Source: Hygrocybe punicea
Taxonomy: Eukaryota; Basidiomycota; Agaricomycetes; Agaricales; Hygrophoraceae
DNA length: 64,000 nt
Direction of reading: 5' to 3'
Assembly: GCA_963556145.1 (NCBI GenBank)
Contig: OY744470.1
Location: forward strand, 3,782,001-3,846,000
A program made the position numbers and the translations under genes. Below, piece by piece: positions 10,264 through 21,487 of this stretch. The notes beneath the pieces are model-generated. The model ran no database searches. It was given only the letters and a program-made list of their open reading frames with translations, and had not been told where the DNA came from. Numbering within the stretch: position 1 is the stretch's first letter; every line of letters starts with the position of its first letter.

Positions 10264-12328
10264 ATGGACGTTTCTCCAACAGAGCTCATGGACCTGCTTC
10301 ATTTCTTCCATGAACGCACTGACAGTCTTCTGCCAGGAATATTTGCAATATACCAGAAACTGGAATCATTATATTCACCAACGTATCCGACGTACGCTAC
10401 TCCTTTAGTCACCCTTCAACCTGAAATCCTGCCGCACTTTTCTGTTGCTGCCATGGCAGATAGGCCCTGTCTCAATATTAACCAGCAGGGATTTGGCCAT
10501 GGCACTGCTCACATCGTTGCAGATAAGGTGAGAGTTTCCATCCCTGGGACATCTGACTGTTCACATGTTCAGCTCCACTCCTTCTCACAGACTGCTAACA
10601 TTGATACGGATGCGGCTTATTCCGTTGTTGTGAGTCCTTTTGGGTGGAAGTCATTCCTTTGGCGTCTGATGCTTCCCACATCCAGGTCACCGGAGATGCT
10701 AACACCAAAGCCGTATACGATGCACCGGAAGACTCACCTGCACGGCTACCTGGCTGCTATATCAATGTAAACAGTTTGGAGCTACGCCATTCAAACCGTA
10801 TCGATAGGCGGAAAGACTCAAATCCTTATGGTGCCACCACAGCATCCGCAGCATCCGCAGTTAACCGGAATGGTGAGTGCAACCGAGGGGGTACGAAGCA
10901 CCGGAAAAAGACCAAGAGCAAAGGGAAGCAGCAAAAGGGTTGGGAGGTCACAGATCAGCTGGTTCACATTTTGGGAGCTCGTGCCTCCGAGACCATCTCC
11001 AATCTATCACAAGGTGCGATCAGCAACTTGTCAAACACATTCACACGGTCCTGGATCCAGTCCATGTGAGCTTTGGTGGCAGGTGGTATTTGGGAGGGCG
11101 AGAACACGGCTTTCATCATGGATTCTCTGCAGTCACTCGTCCTTCAATGCAAATGTAGCCTGGAAATGGCTGTGGGGCTCGAGTTTATTACAATGATTAA
11201 TATGGTACAGTTAGCTGCGAAAACAGACTAGTGAGTAGCCCTTACTATAGGTGCTTGCATATACTCATGAGCTTCCCCCAGCATCATGCAGACGAAAGGG
11301 CTTAAGTCTATGGGTAACGTCTTCCATCATTACGTCTCAGGAATGGACGGAGGGCCATCTTTATCAACATTTCGCACGTGGGTAGGCATCGGCACAAAGT
11401 TCGCTTCAATTGCAGGCGCAGGTGAGTAGTCCCTCTGCCTATCATCAGACTTTGAAGCCGCCACGTAGCTGACGTCACCTCGCAGGATCTATCTATTGTC
11501 TAATGATTATAGCAGCCAAAAACCAAAGGGCTGCAATTTCCCAGATGAAGTTCGACGAAATTTACACCATATCAAATGCGCTTCGCTGGCCTGACCCAGG
11601 TAAGTAGCGGTGGATCTGCTCCTCTTTCGACTCTTTTCAGGTCTTTCATCAGATAGTGATGCAGGGAAGGATATTTGCCTACGCCTTATTCCACTCATCG
11701 ACTACCTGTGCCGTAACATCCACTTAAGACTTTCCACAATGTTCCCTCATAGTCTGCTAAATGATACCGATGTGATGGGAGACATTGATTGTTCTGACTT
11801 GGATATGTCAGATAAAATTTTCGACAGCATCCAAAAGAAGTAAGTGATCAGTTTAACCCCTTGATCAAATATTGACCTGAATGCGATAGCTCTTTCATGT
11901 CGCTCACGTGGAACCGTGAAATCTGGGCACAATGCCTAGAGCCTCAGGTGGGGCCATCGGCTGACCCAGCACCTCTCCATGTAATGAATCAGAATCTACT
12001 CTTGTCATATGTATCGTGGGGATCGGTTCCTTCTGAACATCCACTGTCACCCTTCTCTGATTCTGACAGTGACGACCCTAACCCTCAAAATCCACTCAAC
12101 AGTGACTCTGACAACTTGCAGGCACCTCTGCTGATGGATGAGTTTCATTTTCCTGATGACCAGGAGCCCAACTATGTGGTCCTGAACACATGCTTCAATC
12201 AACATGCTAGACAGAACTTAGCGGTTCCGTACCCCAGGGAAAAGGGTGCTAGGAAACTTTATACAGATGAGCAAAGAAGCTATGCCGCTGCAGCCCAGGT
12301 TCCCCAGGATAGTGCTGATTTTGCATGA
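10264..12328 (+). CDS. 577-residue protein of unknown function, Plavaka cargo
   Basis: Seven exons join in frame: 10264-10629, 10686-11013, 11083-11230, 11282-11421, 11486-11599, 11641-11839 and 11890-12328, all with GT-AG introns. No known domain is recognised. Visible features are a basic Lys-rich stretch near residue 210 (KHRKKTKSKGKQQK), a hydrophobic glycine-rich segment near 310-335 (VGIGTKFASIAGAGS) that could be a membrane or buried helix, and an acidic Ser/Asp-rich stretch (FSDSDSDDPN) in the last exon. Its stop (TGA 12326-12328) directly precedes the ATG of the oxygenase gene, so an alternatively spliced fusion with that gene is possible. The frame runs uninterrupted through seven exons, which argues for a real gene. 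Confidence 0.7.
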
Positions 12329-13403
12329 ATGGTAAGGCTTTGAAGTCATCACAAAGTACTGGAATTGATCGTACCTTTAGATGTCTGAGCCATACGACGA
12401 CAATGGGGTGAAGGGAGCCAATAACTATGTTTTGATGGATGAAAAGATATTTGAGGGGTCAGCTTAGCCTTTCTTTCCATGTTATCACCTGCTGATGTCT
12501 ACCTGCTGACAGTAAGGAAGTTTGTATCAACGGCTCAGACAGTTCACTTGGTGTGTTTGTCTGGGGTGATATGCCCCAGGACATGCGTAAGTCTTTGGAA
12601 TGTAACATTCGGAATGCCTTGCTTGTCGAGAGCAGCCCTTCCCTGGTTCATGTGGATAGTTCTGCTGCTTCACTTGGGTTTAAGTTTCCCTCCATTCATC
12701 TAGACATGTACATTCGCAACAGCCCACACGTAGGTGAACCATGTGTGGACAATTACTAATCTTACTGATGCCTTTGAATAGGGCGATGGTGCACCATCTG
12801 ACGTGCACCCTTACCTGCTATGCCGCAAAGGGGCCTCTAAGACGAATTACTATCAACTCATTCCTAGAGTCTCTAAGGAGCTCATGGAACATACTAGAGA
12901 ATATACCAACCTTTGCAATTCCTTCGAAGAGTTTTTTTGGTGGGTAGAAGAGAAGGTTAATTTCATTGTCACTTTATTTTCCGGCTCTGGGAGTACTCAT
13001 GTGATTCTATTAGCTGACTGAACGACTTCCTGAAATTTATGAAGATCTTTCCATGTTTGTGGACGCTCTTCCTGGCAAGGAAGCTTCTCCCTCTCATCCA
13101 TTCAGCGGTTTTGTCCTTAACATCAACGCTATCACACGCTGTCACAGGGACATGAAGGATCGCCATGTCTGTCTGGTTTTGGTTATAGGAGATCACGTCG
13201 GTGGTGAGCTTTGTTTACAGGAACTGGGTTTGGTGGTGCGCTTGCGCAACAGCGATGTTGTGGTCTTTCCCTCTGGTAAAATCACTCACTTCAATCTCCA
13301 CTATCAGGGTGTCAGGGCATCTATAGTTCTACATTCAGACAATGCAGGGCAGAGTTGGGTAGATAATCATAATCATTGGATGGGACACGATTACATGTAT
13401 TGA
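12329..13403 (+). CDS. TET/JBP-like 2-oxoglutarate/Fe(II) oxygenase, Plavaka cargo
   Basis: Five exons (12329-12331, 12381-12457, 12513-12729, 12782-12955, 13014-13403) give 286 residues. If the single-codon first exon is not real, translation could start at 12381, which is also an in-frame ATG. The C-terminal half has the double-stranded beta-helix pattern of this superfamily: H201-R-D203 (in TRCHRDMKD) as the metal pair, GGELCLQE, the second metal His249 (in GKITHFN) and Arg258 (in GVRASIVLHSD) to hold 2-oxoglutarate. All four key residues are present, so activity is plausible. This resembles the fungal oxygenases that Iyer and colleagues (2014) linked to transposons and grouped with TET/JBP, which oxidise methylated pyrimidines. 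The substrate is inferred, and a prolyl-hydroxylase-like member cannot be excluded by eye. Confidence 0.72.
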
Positions 13404-13482
13404 TAAATTTATTTATGCCAATTGACTTTTTATTTGTTTGTCCTTGGTGTGTTTAGGTTGACTTTCCAACTTTCATTACCTC

Positions 13483-15240
13483 ATGACAAGGTCGACATCC
13501 AAATGCGGGAAGCTTTCAGCTTCTTCACACGGCGTCAAGGCAACGGAGCCTGTTTTGAAGCCCAAGCCTAAACCAAAACCCAAACCCAAACCAAAATCAA
13601 AGCCTTGTGCCAACGATGAATCTCAGGATGACTCTGCAATTGATTCTTCAAGTATCTCAATTGATAACCTGTCTACTGCTGACTTGAAGCTCTGGAAGCA
13701 GTTTCAGGCTAAGATGAAGTCACAATCAGCTGCTCAGTTGCAGGAGGAAGAAGATGCATGTGCATTCACATTTATCACATTTTTACTTATATTTATTAAC
13801 AACTATATGGAGTGGTACACAAGTGCAATGCTGAGATGATGGCTGAGGAGGATGATAGTGAGGATGAGGAAGGGGATAGAGTTCCTATGGGCAAGAAGCA
13901 GAAGTTAAATGTAGTCCTGGACACCGATGAGGAAGAGGAGAGAGTTCCTACAGGCAAGAAGCATAAGTTAAATCCAGTCCTGGACACTGATGAGGAAGAC
14001 CTGCATGCCGTTCTGGGTGACGAGCCACTGGGTGATGATGATGACTTCCACCGTTGGTCTACTCCTTTTCAAATTACTGCATGTTAACCCTTCTTCCAGA
14101 TGATGAGGATGTGAATGAGCAGAATGGATGCCTGGATGAGACCTTGACAGGAAACGGTGTAGGTAATCTCTTCATGATAGGGAGCATAGTACTGCTAATG
14201 GTCAATTATAGATTGCTGTTACCCTTGAAGATGAAGACCAGGGCCAGACATCCAGGAGGGGTACATGCTCCCAGTGGCACCTGGCAACACGTACCACTAC
14301 ATCTCAGCTGGGGCACTCTGAAAAGCTAACCAAGAACAATTTCACACCCTGCAGAATGTGTCTAACAAATGCAGGCAAATCTATGGCAAGAGAGAAGATT
14401 GCTTTGACCCATGCATTCCTGAAGGACAAGGATGCCTTCATTTGGGAATCCATTCAACAAGCTGTGAAGGATAGTCAGGCACTTCATGAAGCTTTGGAAA
14501 AGGCACGTGATGATCCAGATTATCAGGATAATTGGATGGAATACATAGGTTTTCAGGTTAGGTTCTAGGCTGTTGAGCTAACACCGTGATCAGATTGGTT
14601 ACACCATAACCGGTTTACGGGGTGACCTCAAGGCAAAGGCCAAAGCCGGCATTGTTGGCCACTTTGGCATTCCAGGTAACATGTCAAAGAGTGAAATAGA
14701 GAATGCGATACGTTGGGTTTTGGATGGGTCGAAGTTCACACGTACTGAAGTCAACATGGAGGCAAGTTTTAATACGCTTTCAATGAGAGAAGACTGATGG
14801 GCCATTCTCACAAAACAGAAATGAGAAGTGGTAAATCCAGAGCCATTTGGTCATCCTATAATTGGCGACATCATCAGAACTCAGTGGTGTGGAAAGGGTA
14901 AGGCTGATATCCAAGCATATATGGCCATGGTCGCTCAGAAGAAGATACCAGAGGCTGTAATCCTAGCAGTTGTTACTGCGGTACGTGTTTTTGTCACTTC
15001 ACATGATGTGTACAACTGGGTAACCTTTACCCTAGGTTGAGAATGCATTGATGGAGTGGGCGAGCGGGGAGTATATCCACTTACAATTCAGCCATGAAGT
15101 CACTAGTTCAAGGTAAAGTGATGAAACTACTGATATGCTCATCATCAAGCTACATGGGGAACTTTGAAGAAGAAGTCTCCTATGTGGATGGAGAAGAAGA
15201 TGAAGACCTTGTTTCAGACTTTCATGTAGAAAGGGTTTAA
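13483..15240 (+). CDS. DUF6532-domain protein, Plavaka cargo
   Basis: Eight exons (13483-13759, 13813-14016, 14100-14158, 14212-14556, 14594-14765, 14826-14980, 15036-15112, 15150-15240) join to 459 residues without a stop. The N-terminus is basic, with a KPKP repeat; a middle part is acidic, with two near-copies of GKKxKLNxVLDTDEE. From about residue 210 it resembles DUF6532: ARE-K-IALTHAFLKD, the GLRGDLKAKAKAG block, FGHPIIGDIIRTQW and a C-terminal ALMEWASGEYIHLQFSHE helix. DUF6532 proteins are abundant in mushroom genomes and have no known function. Exon 6 needs an AG at 14825; other acceptors introduce a stop. The charged, low-complexity N-terminus would suit a nuclear, nucleic-acid-binding role, but that is a guess. 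Confidence 0.72.
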
Positions 15241-15489
15241 CCAGGAGGATGTTTCTGATGCACATCTCCACAGGAAAAACTCCAAATACGCTGCAATTCA
15301 TGCTCAAGACACAGAAAACAGGGATCTCGATGACGTTGATTTTGCTCAGCTGGAACAATCAGCATTGGTATAGAAGTGCAGTGGCTGCTCAGAAGAGTTC
15401 TCCCTCCTTTGCGCTTTATTTAGAAGTCTCTTTCCACCATCCTTGCATTTAATATATGCAAATTTAGATGACTTATATCTGGGTGAATC

Positions 15490-15702
15490 AGAGTAAATCA
15501 GAGTAAATAAAAGCAGAAAAACCAGGCTTTCAGAGCACTCTGTACTGCTCAAACACTGCTCTAAAGTGCTCTCAGAGCAGAGCCTCAAGCAGGTTGCTCT
15601 CAGAGCCACTCAGAGTGCTCTGGCAGCTTTGGCGCTTTCCTCACTCTGAGCAGCTCTGAGACTCTCTCAGAGTGCCTCAGAGCATAAGTGTTTTTCCTGA
15701 TG
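15490..15702. repeat. Right subterminal repeats and TIR of Plavaka element
   Basis: At least ten copies of CTCAGAG/GCTCT-type words in both directions lie between 15530 and 15680, ending in the inverted terminus at 15686-15702. They mirror the CACAGAGTGT array at the left end. Confidence 0.75.
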
Positions 15703-15882
15703 AAACAATGAATGAATGATAGGAACTAAGAGAAGGTCAATGAGGACAACTATGAAAGTCTAAGAGTTTACAAGGACAAGCATTTGAAGGGATTAAAAGA
15801 CGCTTCTGAGTGTAGGAAAATGGGGACTAAGGGTATCTTTTTTTGTACAGTCGTCGGGGTGGTCACATCGGGTCATGTCACG

Positions 15883-17160
15883 TAGTGTTGCCGAAGTTCA
15901 GTTTGGTCCAGTTCTGACCTTTTTTGGCAGAACCATGAACCAAACTTCAGGTCCAGTTTGGCACAGGCAGATGGCATCGAACTGTCTCTCCACGTTTGGC
16001 TCACCCCATGAGCTCTGTTCTCCTCGTGAATGGCAGGCACATATCGCTGCACTTTGTGAGGTAGTTGGGCTGCAGGGGAGCCATTCGGCACTGCTGCTGC
16101 TGCTGCTGCCATTGCTGTTGCCACTGTTGCTGTTGCTGCTGCTGCCATTGCTGCCACTGCTGCCACTGTTGCTGCCGCTGCTGCCACAATTGCTGCCACT
16201 GCTGTCGTGGCCATTGCTGCTGCTGCTGCCATTGCTGTTGCTGTTGCCACTGCCGCCACTGCTGCTGCTGCTGCTGCTGCCGTTGCTGTTGCTGCTGCTG
16301 CTGCCCGCATTGGATGAGCCGCCATGGAAATGGCTCCCATTATCCTTCTTGGTGCTGAATACCTCGCAAATGATGTCCACATGTCAGTTGACGCATCAGC
16401 TCGTGTTCGCGAGGTTCCTTGGCATTGGATGGCTTGATGCAGCATCTGCTGCTGCTGCTGTTGCCACCGTTGCTGCTGCTGGCCATTGCCATTGCCATTG
16501 CCGTTGCTGCCACTGGTGGTGGTGGTGATGTTGTGGCTGTCCTGTGGGTCATGTTGCTGCCACGGCTGCTGGTGCCAGCATTGCTGCTGCTGCCAGTGCT
16601 GCTGCTGGCCATTGCTGTCATTGTTGTTGCCATTGCCATTGCCATCGTCGTTGTTGACGTTGCCATTGCCGTTGCCACCACTGGTGGTGGTGGTGTTGCG
16701 GCTGTCCTGCATCCATTTGGGTTGGCATTGGGATCCATGTTGTGCTGGTGGTGTACTCGCAATGTGGTCACGGTCGAGTTTCCTGTGACAAATAATATTA
16801 GTAAAGTTAAGATAATTGCCGAGACTTACCTGTATTCATGAACACAACACAATGTTGCATTCATTGGCCTTGCGTTGTTGCGGTGTTGGTGAAGAAACAT
16901 GTAATGGTCACATGATACTGTTTGACATGAAAAAGTAAGTAAAGAAATCCGAAAAACAAATGAAATAAATACCTTAAAAATATCCGCGTTCACGGTTTGG
17001 ATGCGGTTTGGAGCAGTTCAGAAAATCCAGCAGGCCTCAAAACCCGGAACTGAACCCGCGGTCCGGTTCAGCACTTGGTTGAACTTAGACTCAACCAAGG
17101 GTTCAGTTCGGGGTTTGAACCGGGTTCGGCTAGGTTCAGAACCAAACTATGGCAACACTA
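15883..17160. mobile_element. hAT-type non-autonomous element, family II (1278 bp)
   Basis: The ends are TAGTGTTGCC and its reverse complement GGCAACACTA. The flanks ATGTCACG (15875-15882 and 17161-17168) form an exact 8-bp duplication, diagnostic of hAT. The interior holds a (TGC)n-rich tract (16090-16310), a 55-bp palindrome (16361-16415) and no transposase. It sits inside LTR D2. Confidence 0.88.
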
Positions 17161-17266
17161 ATGTCACGTCATGTCAGGTTCGAATGTGAGTTGTTGGGAG
17201 TGTTGGGTTTGTCCAGATTCATGATACATCAACAATACAGACTCAGGGGGACATTGAGTCTCTACA

Positions 17267-18018
17267 TCTCCAGGATACTTTAAATAAAGACCATCCTTGG
17301 TCAATACTGCGTGGACTCGGGACTTCGATGTGTGAGATAAAGCCAACGTGGTGGTTGTGGAATTGGGTTTGACCATCAGGAAATCAACCCAGATATGAGA
17401 TAGTTATATATGCCTTGAGCTGACCCACAATCATTAACATTGTTTGACATTATGCTCACACTTAGATCTAGGTAGAGATGGCATGGTTGTGATGGTAGAA
17501 GTCAATCAAATTAGTAGAATGATATTTGATGTGCTATAGATCAACAACACATGTCTTTGAACATCATTCCTCCAAGAAAAGTGAGGTCATGGTGGGGTTA
17601 AAGGAATCTCACCATATATAGCAGAGTGATAGAATCTGAACTTTGCTTAAATGAAAGTCATAACTGTGCCATAGATCAACAAGTTGTGTCCTTGAATATC
17701 ATTCCTCCAAGAAAAGGAATCCCACCCTATATAGCAGAGTGGTAGAATCTGAACTTTGCTTGAATAAAAGTCATAATAGCCAAAACAATAGAGTTATTGT
17801 CCATTTGCTACCACAACAACAGTATGGTACCATAGCTCCTTACCACACAGAAATCCTATTCTGCTCATGTAGCAACTAATGCATCATATTGTCATGGCTC
17901 ATATACTGATGATAGGGGATGTAGCATTGACTTCATGTTGGTAGGGGGTCAGCAATATTCTCATATTAAACTCTAGGAATAGCTGAAATAGAGGGCAAAA
18001 CATATATTTGGTGAACAT
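17267..18018. other. Retroelement-derived stretch with an imperfect direct repeat
   Basis: No gene can be supported. Just right of LTR D2 is a word GACCATCCTTGGTC that recurs in similar form beside LTR A1 (about 38630) and LTR C1 (about 44500), so it is probably a conserved internal-end sequence of these LTR families. Between about 17530 and 17775 a roughly 120-bp segment (containing ATTCCTCCAAGAAAAG and TATATAGCAGAGTG) is present twice. Confidence 0.45.
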
Positions 18019-18180
18019 TGCAGCAGTTGCTGCAAGACCCTAGGACCCCGAGGACCCTTAGATAGTGTTTCCTTTCCTGTTTGTAGCTTAGTCATCATCA
18101 TCCAGGGTTTTCCTTGCTTTCCCCTTCACGCTGTGACTCCCCCTGAGTCTTCCCCCAAGAGGCCTGGAGATTCCCTCTCC
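18019..18180 (+). repeat. 5' LTR of element E
   Basis: It starts TGCAGCAG and ends CCCTCTCC. It has the same length and near-identical sequence to 33415-33576. The CTCC end differs from the usual CA but is fixed by the target duplication, and it matches the CACTCC end of LTR G. Confidence 0.82.
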
Positions 18181-18469
18181 AATGTGGTGGTGAGAGCAAT
18201 TCGAGCCATGCTTCCATAGGACCAGATCTCGAAAAGATCAAAACAAGCAATTTTGAACACTGAAGGAACTTTGCAAACCAGGAAATTGACAGGACACGCA
18301 AACGAAGTGTGAAAACACACCCAAATCAACACCATTGCCCTCGTCTGCCTTGTTTATATTCATTATCATTCATTTCTTATCCTCTGTCCACTTTCAGGAT
18401 TTGATTCAGATTTGTCACACACCAGACTACTCATTGTTTATACAACTTACAAACCTACAGACCTACATT

Positions 18470-19822
18470 ATGGCACCAAAAACACGAAACCCAAAGACCA
18501 AGAAGACCGAAAAGGAGCTCCACGCAGAACGTGATGCATGGATTCTTGAGCTGCAAACACAGTTAGCAGCAGAACACAAGGAGAAAGAGAAAAATGTGGA
18601 GAAAAAGATGAAGGAAAAGATGCGACAGAAAGAAAAGATGGCACAACAAGTACTCCATCGTACAACGGAAGGTACGCACCTCAAGACAACAGCCCAGGAC
18701 TCACCACAGGCAGAGAACACATGACCAATGACGAATGTGAAGTCGTTCACATCCCCTGTGCTACCAACCATGTCTCAAGTCCCCACAACATCAACGGCAA
18801 CCCTGTCTCCCATTTTACAGGCCCCAATGCAGTCTGCATGTGCCCTAACAAGCCCACCATCGCTCAACATGACTGCCACGTCACCACTTGCCCAAAAGCT
18901 GCTGCCATCGCCTGCATTAGCCCCACTGCCCCAAAATGTGTCGCAACCACCCGGACTTCAACACCAATGCCCAGCCCCACTGTTGTCGACCCAGAAACAG
19001 CCAACACGAGTGGTGGTGTGCCCAAACGAGCCCCAGTCCAGCCCAACCGCTGCCGCCACATTGTAGTAGTGGTGCCTGTCCTATCACGTGACCGGAGTCC
19101 CATGGTTGGTTCCCTTATCTAGCAGTTGCCTGTAGTAGACAGATCCCATCCTATCCCATTCCAACTGATTCCCTGTCTGATTCCGTGAGCACCCTCGGAC
19201 CCACTCCAACAACATCACCAAAAGCAATGCCCCCACCTTCATCTGCAGCAACAAAAATGCCCCCAAACCTGTCGTCACCAGCCCCCATGCATCGAGAAAT
19301 GCCCCACATCCCAACGTCGACCCCTGACATGTTGATACTGGCCAGACCATGGCCCCAAGGCCCAACGCAGCCATCCAACGTGTCAATATTGGCCCAAATG
19401 CTGCCGCCTTCGTCTGCACCACCAGGGACACCCCAGAACCCGTCAACCATGCCCCAAAATGACACGTGAACGTGAACGCAGATGCCCCATACCCATTACA
19501 CGCTCTGAGACATGTCGCGAATGACTTCATGGACACCAGGTCTGAAACGCATTGCAAACATGAACAGAAACACCCCAGGCCCCCTACATGCCCCAAAACA
19601 CGCCACAAGTGGCCCCACAGACACCCCATGCCCCAACAAAACCCCAAAATGCATCACAAATGCACCCCAGTATCCCCCAACATAATATACCACCCCTCCA
19701 AGTGCTACTGTCGGCCCTGTGTATATGAATGCGATTTCTCTGACCAACGTACAGGTGCTCAACCATGGAGCAGCACCCACCGCCACAACCATTGCCTGTT
19801 ACCCCAACGCTGTGCCCATTGT
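18470..19822 (+). pseudogene. Gag-like/coiled-coil frame of element E, interrupted
   Basis: From ATG 18470 the frame gives a basic start (MAPKTRNPKTKK), then a charged coiled coil (KEKEKNVEKKMKEKMRQKEK), and stops at 18724. Proline/threonine/alanine-rich coding character continues in another frame (18728-19061), is cut by LTR G1, resumes (19208-19469), and may continue beyond LTR B1 at 32934-33110. A Gag-type structural role is inferred from position behind the 5' LTR only. The frame break and the insertions make it non-functional here. Confidence 0.45.
19062..19207 (+). repeat. Solo LTR G (copy G1, 146 bp)
   Basis: It starts TGTAGTAGTGGTGCC and ends CCCACTCC, the same length as copy G2 at 28768-28913 (opposite strand). 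It interrupts the proline-rich frame of element E. The flanks CACAT and AACAA do not match, so the duplication has mutated or this is one end of a rearranged element. Confidence 0.7.
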
Positions 19823-20299
19823 CATGACCCCAAATGGTTTTGGGTGTAATGTCATGGGTTTACCATTGGACCATGGACTTAGATATTTAAGTGCAACACT
19901 ATGGATGCACACCTACACTCATTAGTACCCATTCTATGCCTTTCCACATTATGCATGATAGTGAAGAGACACAAATAGCATATATGCTTACCTTTATATC
20001 ATTTATTATGGGTTCACTAGCAATGCCCAGACCTAGCTGTTTATGTATAGTGCACAGAGGCACATCCCCCACTCATTAGTATTTATTATATATTTCTCTG
20101 CATTGTGTGTGCAAGGAGACAAGCCCAACTAGCATTCTTACCTATATTAGCAGTAATGGATTGATTACAAATCTTGTTTACTTGTATTGATCAAAAGCGG
20201 CTCAGCTAGATAATGGGAAATGATTAGATAAGATGTGAACAAGAGGATGGTAAGATAATGATAAGATAGGATGCATCAGAGAGTGATTGTGATAGTCTG

Positions 20300-20480
20300 C
20301 TTACATAAAGACAATGGAGGTCTATTGTTCTGAGCAGTCCTTTGTTCTAAACAGTCCAAATGGAGATAGAGCCCATTATTCACAGCCTCTTTGATGCTAT
20401 CCATTGTTCTCATGACTCAGTCCCATTGTTCTCACTTTCCCATTGTTCTCAGTCCCCCATTGTTCTCCAACAGTATAAAT
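20300..20480 (+). promoter_or_regulatory. LTR B promoter: CCATTGTTCT array plus TATA box
   Basis: Five or more copies of CCATTGTTCT (20401-20468, with looser copies from 20325) stand just before TATAAAT at 20474-20480. ATTGTT/AACAAT is the core recognised by HMG-box (SOX/MAT type) factors. The array position directly before a TATA box fits an LTR U3 enhancer. Binding is inferred. Confidence 0.6.
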
Positions 20481-21435
20481 AGGGCCCCCAAATTCCAGTA
20501 GTCAGTAGGATTTTCCCCCTCACCACTCAGTAGTCAGTCTTAGTTGGGTTCACACAGTGTGATCTCTCATTCTCTTAGTACTAGTAATTACTCATTGTAG
20601 TAGCTAGTGCTTGCAATCCAGTCTAGTTCACTCTTATTCTATCATTCTCTGAGTTCCCCTTGTCATTGAGGAGAATTCACTCAGTTCACTCAGTTCAATC
20701 AATTTATTAGTCAGCATTAGTCAGCATTAGTCAGCTAGATACACTTCTAAGGTTAAGGTTTCATCCTAAACAAAACAGAGTATTCAAAAGGTATTAAAGA
20801 TATCCCTGAACTAGTAGCCAATGTGCGTTAGAAGCTTCGGATTTAAGTCAGATATTATAATACCCAGAGATACTCTTAATTGAATAGGCCCTGTAGCCAA
20901 AACAGTTCATATTCAACTGGTGAATATTGTTATCAGTATTCATTAGTTCATATTTTTATAGGCGAATTCTATTGTCACCCCCAGGAGCCGTTATTTAAGC
21001 AAAGACCCCTTCCTTTTATATCAGGGAGCCATAAGGAAAATGGCACCCCCAAATTTTACAGGTATCTCGTAGATCTTGCAACTTAAATTTATAGACATGA
21101 GATCAGCAGCAGATTGATTTTGCGATTCGTATGCCTCAAACTGATATGATGCATGATGTTTCTGGTACATTTGCTGTATCGTGACCATTTGTCATTTATA
21201 CAGCTGCTGCTGCCACCACCACTCTACCCACGACAACGATGGGGAGCAATGCCGGGAGGGTGGTGTGCCCACCAGGTACATCCCCTGATCTCATTAGTCC
21301 AATCTTTCTCCTCCAAGTCAACCACTCTCAGGCTGCAACGACGCTGACGCTGACGATGATGATGACAATGATGCCGTCAACTGTCAACAAGAGACAACGT
21401 CACGTCATCATTGGTAGCACAGATGGGGCCCACCA

Positions 21436-21487
21436 ACCTCGCGAACGGGTAGAGTCGCGTCAATTGACGCATGCACGGTCACGAGGT
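21436..21487. repeat. 55-bp-type palindrome, MULE-borne copy
   Basis: It begins ACCTCGCGAAC, has the centre CGTCAATTGACG, and ends CACGAGGT. It is a member of the dispersed palindrome family also seen at 50, 807, 16361, 31883, 41191 and 51348. Confidence 0.75.

Larger units (their letters stand above)
4501..15702. mobile_element. Plavaka DNA transposon with cargo genes (11.2 kb)
   Basis: The ends are inverted: the first 17 bases, CATCAGGAAAAACACTT, are repeated in reverse complement at 15686-15702, followed by a shared GCTCT. Compared with the uninterrupted D1 repeat (GGAAACAATG), the left flank keeps GGAA and the right flank AAACAATG, so the target duplication is 2 bp (AA), or 3 bp with one change. 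Subterminal zones are rich in short CAGAGTG/CTCTGAG repeats. Inside are five genes: transposase and kinase-like gene on minus; an unknown gene, a TET/JBP-like oxygenase and a DUF6532 gene on plus. Everything between the repeats appears to be one unit, because the D sequence resumes exactly at both edges. Confidence 0.88.
3645..17266. repeat. LTR-like repeat, family D (copy D2), split by three insertions
   Basis: D sequence occupies 3645-3830, 4447-4500, 15703-15882 and 17161-17266. Joined, these pieces align with the uninterrupted D1 copy at 889-1748. The gaps are filled by a TA-flanked element, the Plavaka transposon and a hAT-type element. D1 therefore acts as an internal empty site for all three insertions. 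The flanks TCAG and TCTC do not match, so either this is one LTR of a larger element or the duplication is lost. Confidence 0.7.

Noticed and set aside
4501..15702. KDZ (Kyakuja/Dileera/Zisupton) transposon, because of the TET/JBP-like gene
   Set aside because: The transposase reads MWTGSWWHIIQ, DKTQLTQFTGGK and ERLHIYLAKDGWRA, which are Plavaka blocks; no KDZ Cys-cluster transposase is present.
15875..16712. Long Leu-, Ala-, Gln- and Ser-rich frames
   Set aside because: A (TGC)n tract stays open in all frames on both strands; composition alone explains them.
19084..19647. Gly/Trp-rich minus-strand protein
   Set aside because: It is antisense to the Pro-rich frame of element E and crosses the LTR G1 insertion without a break in bias, so it reflects composition.
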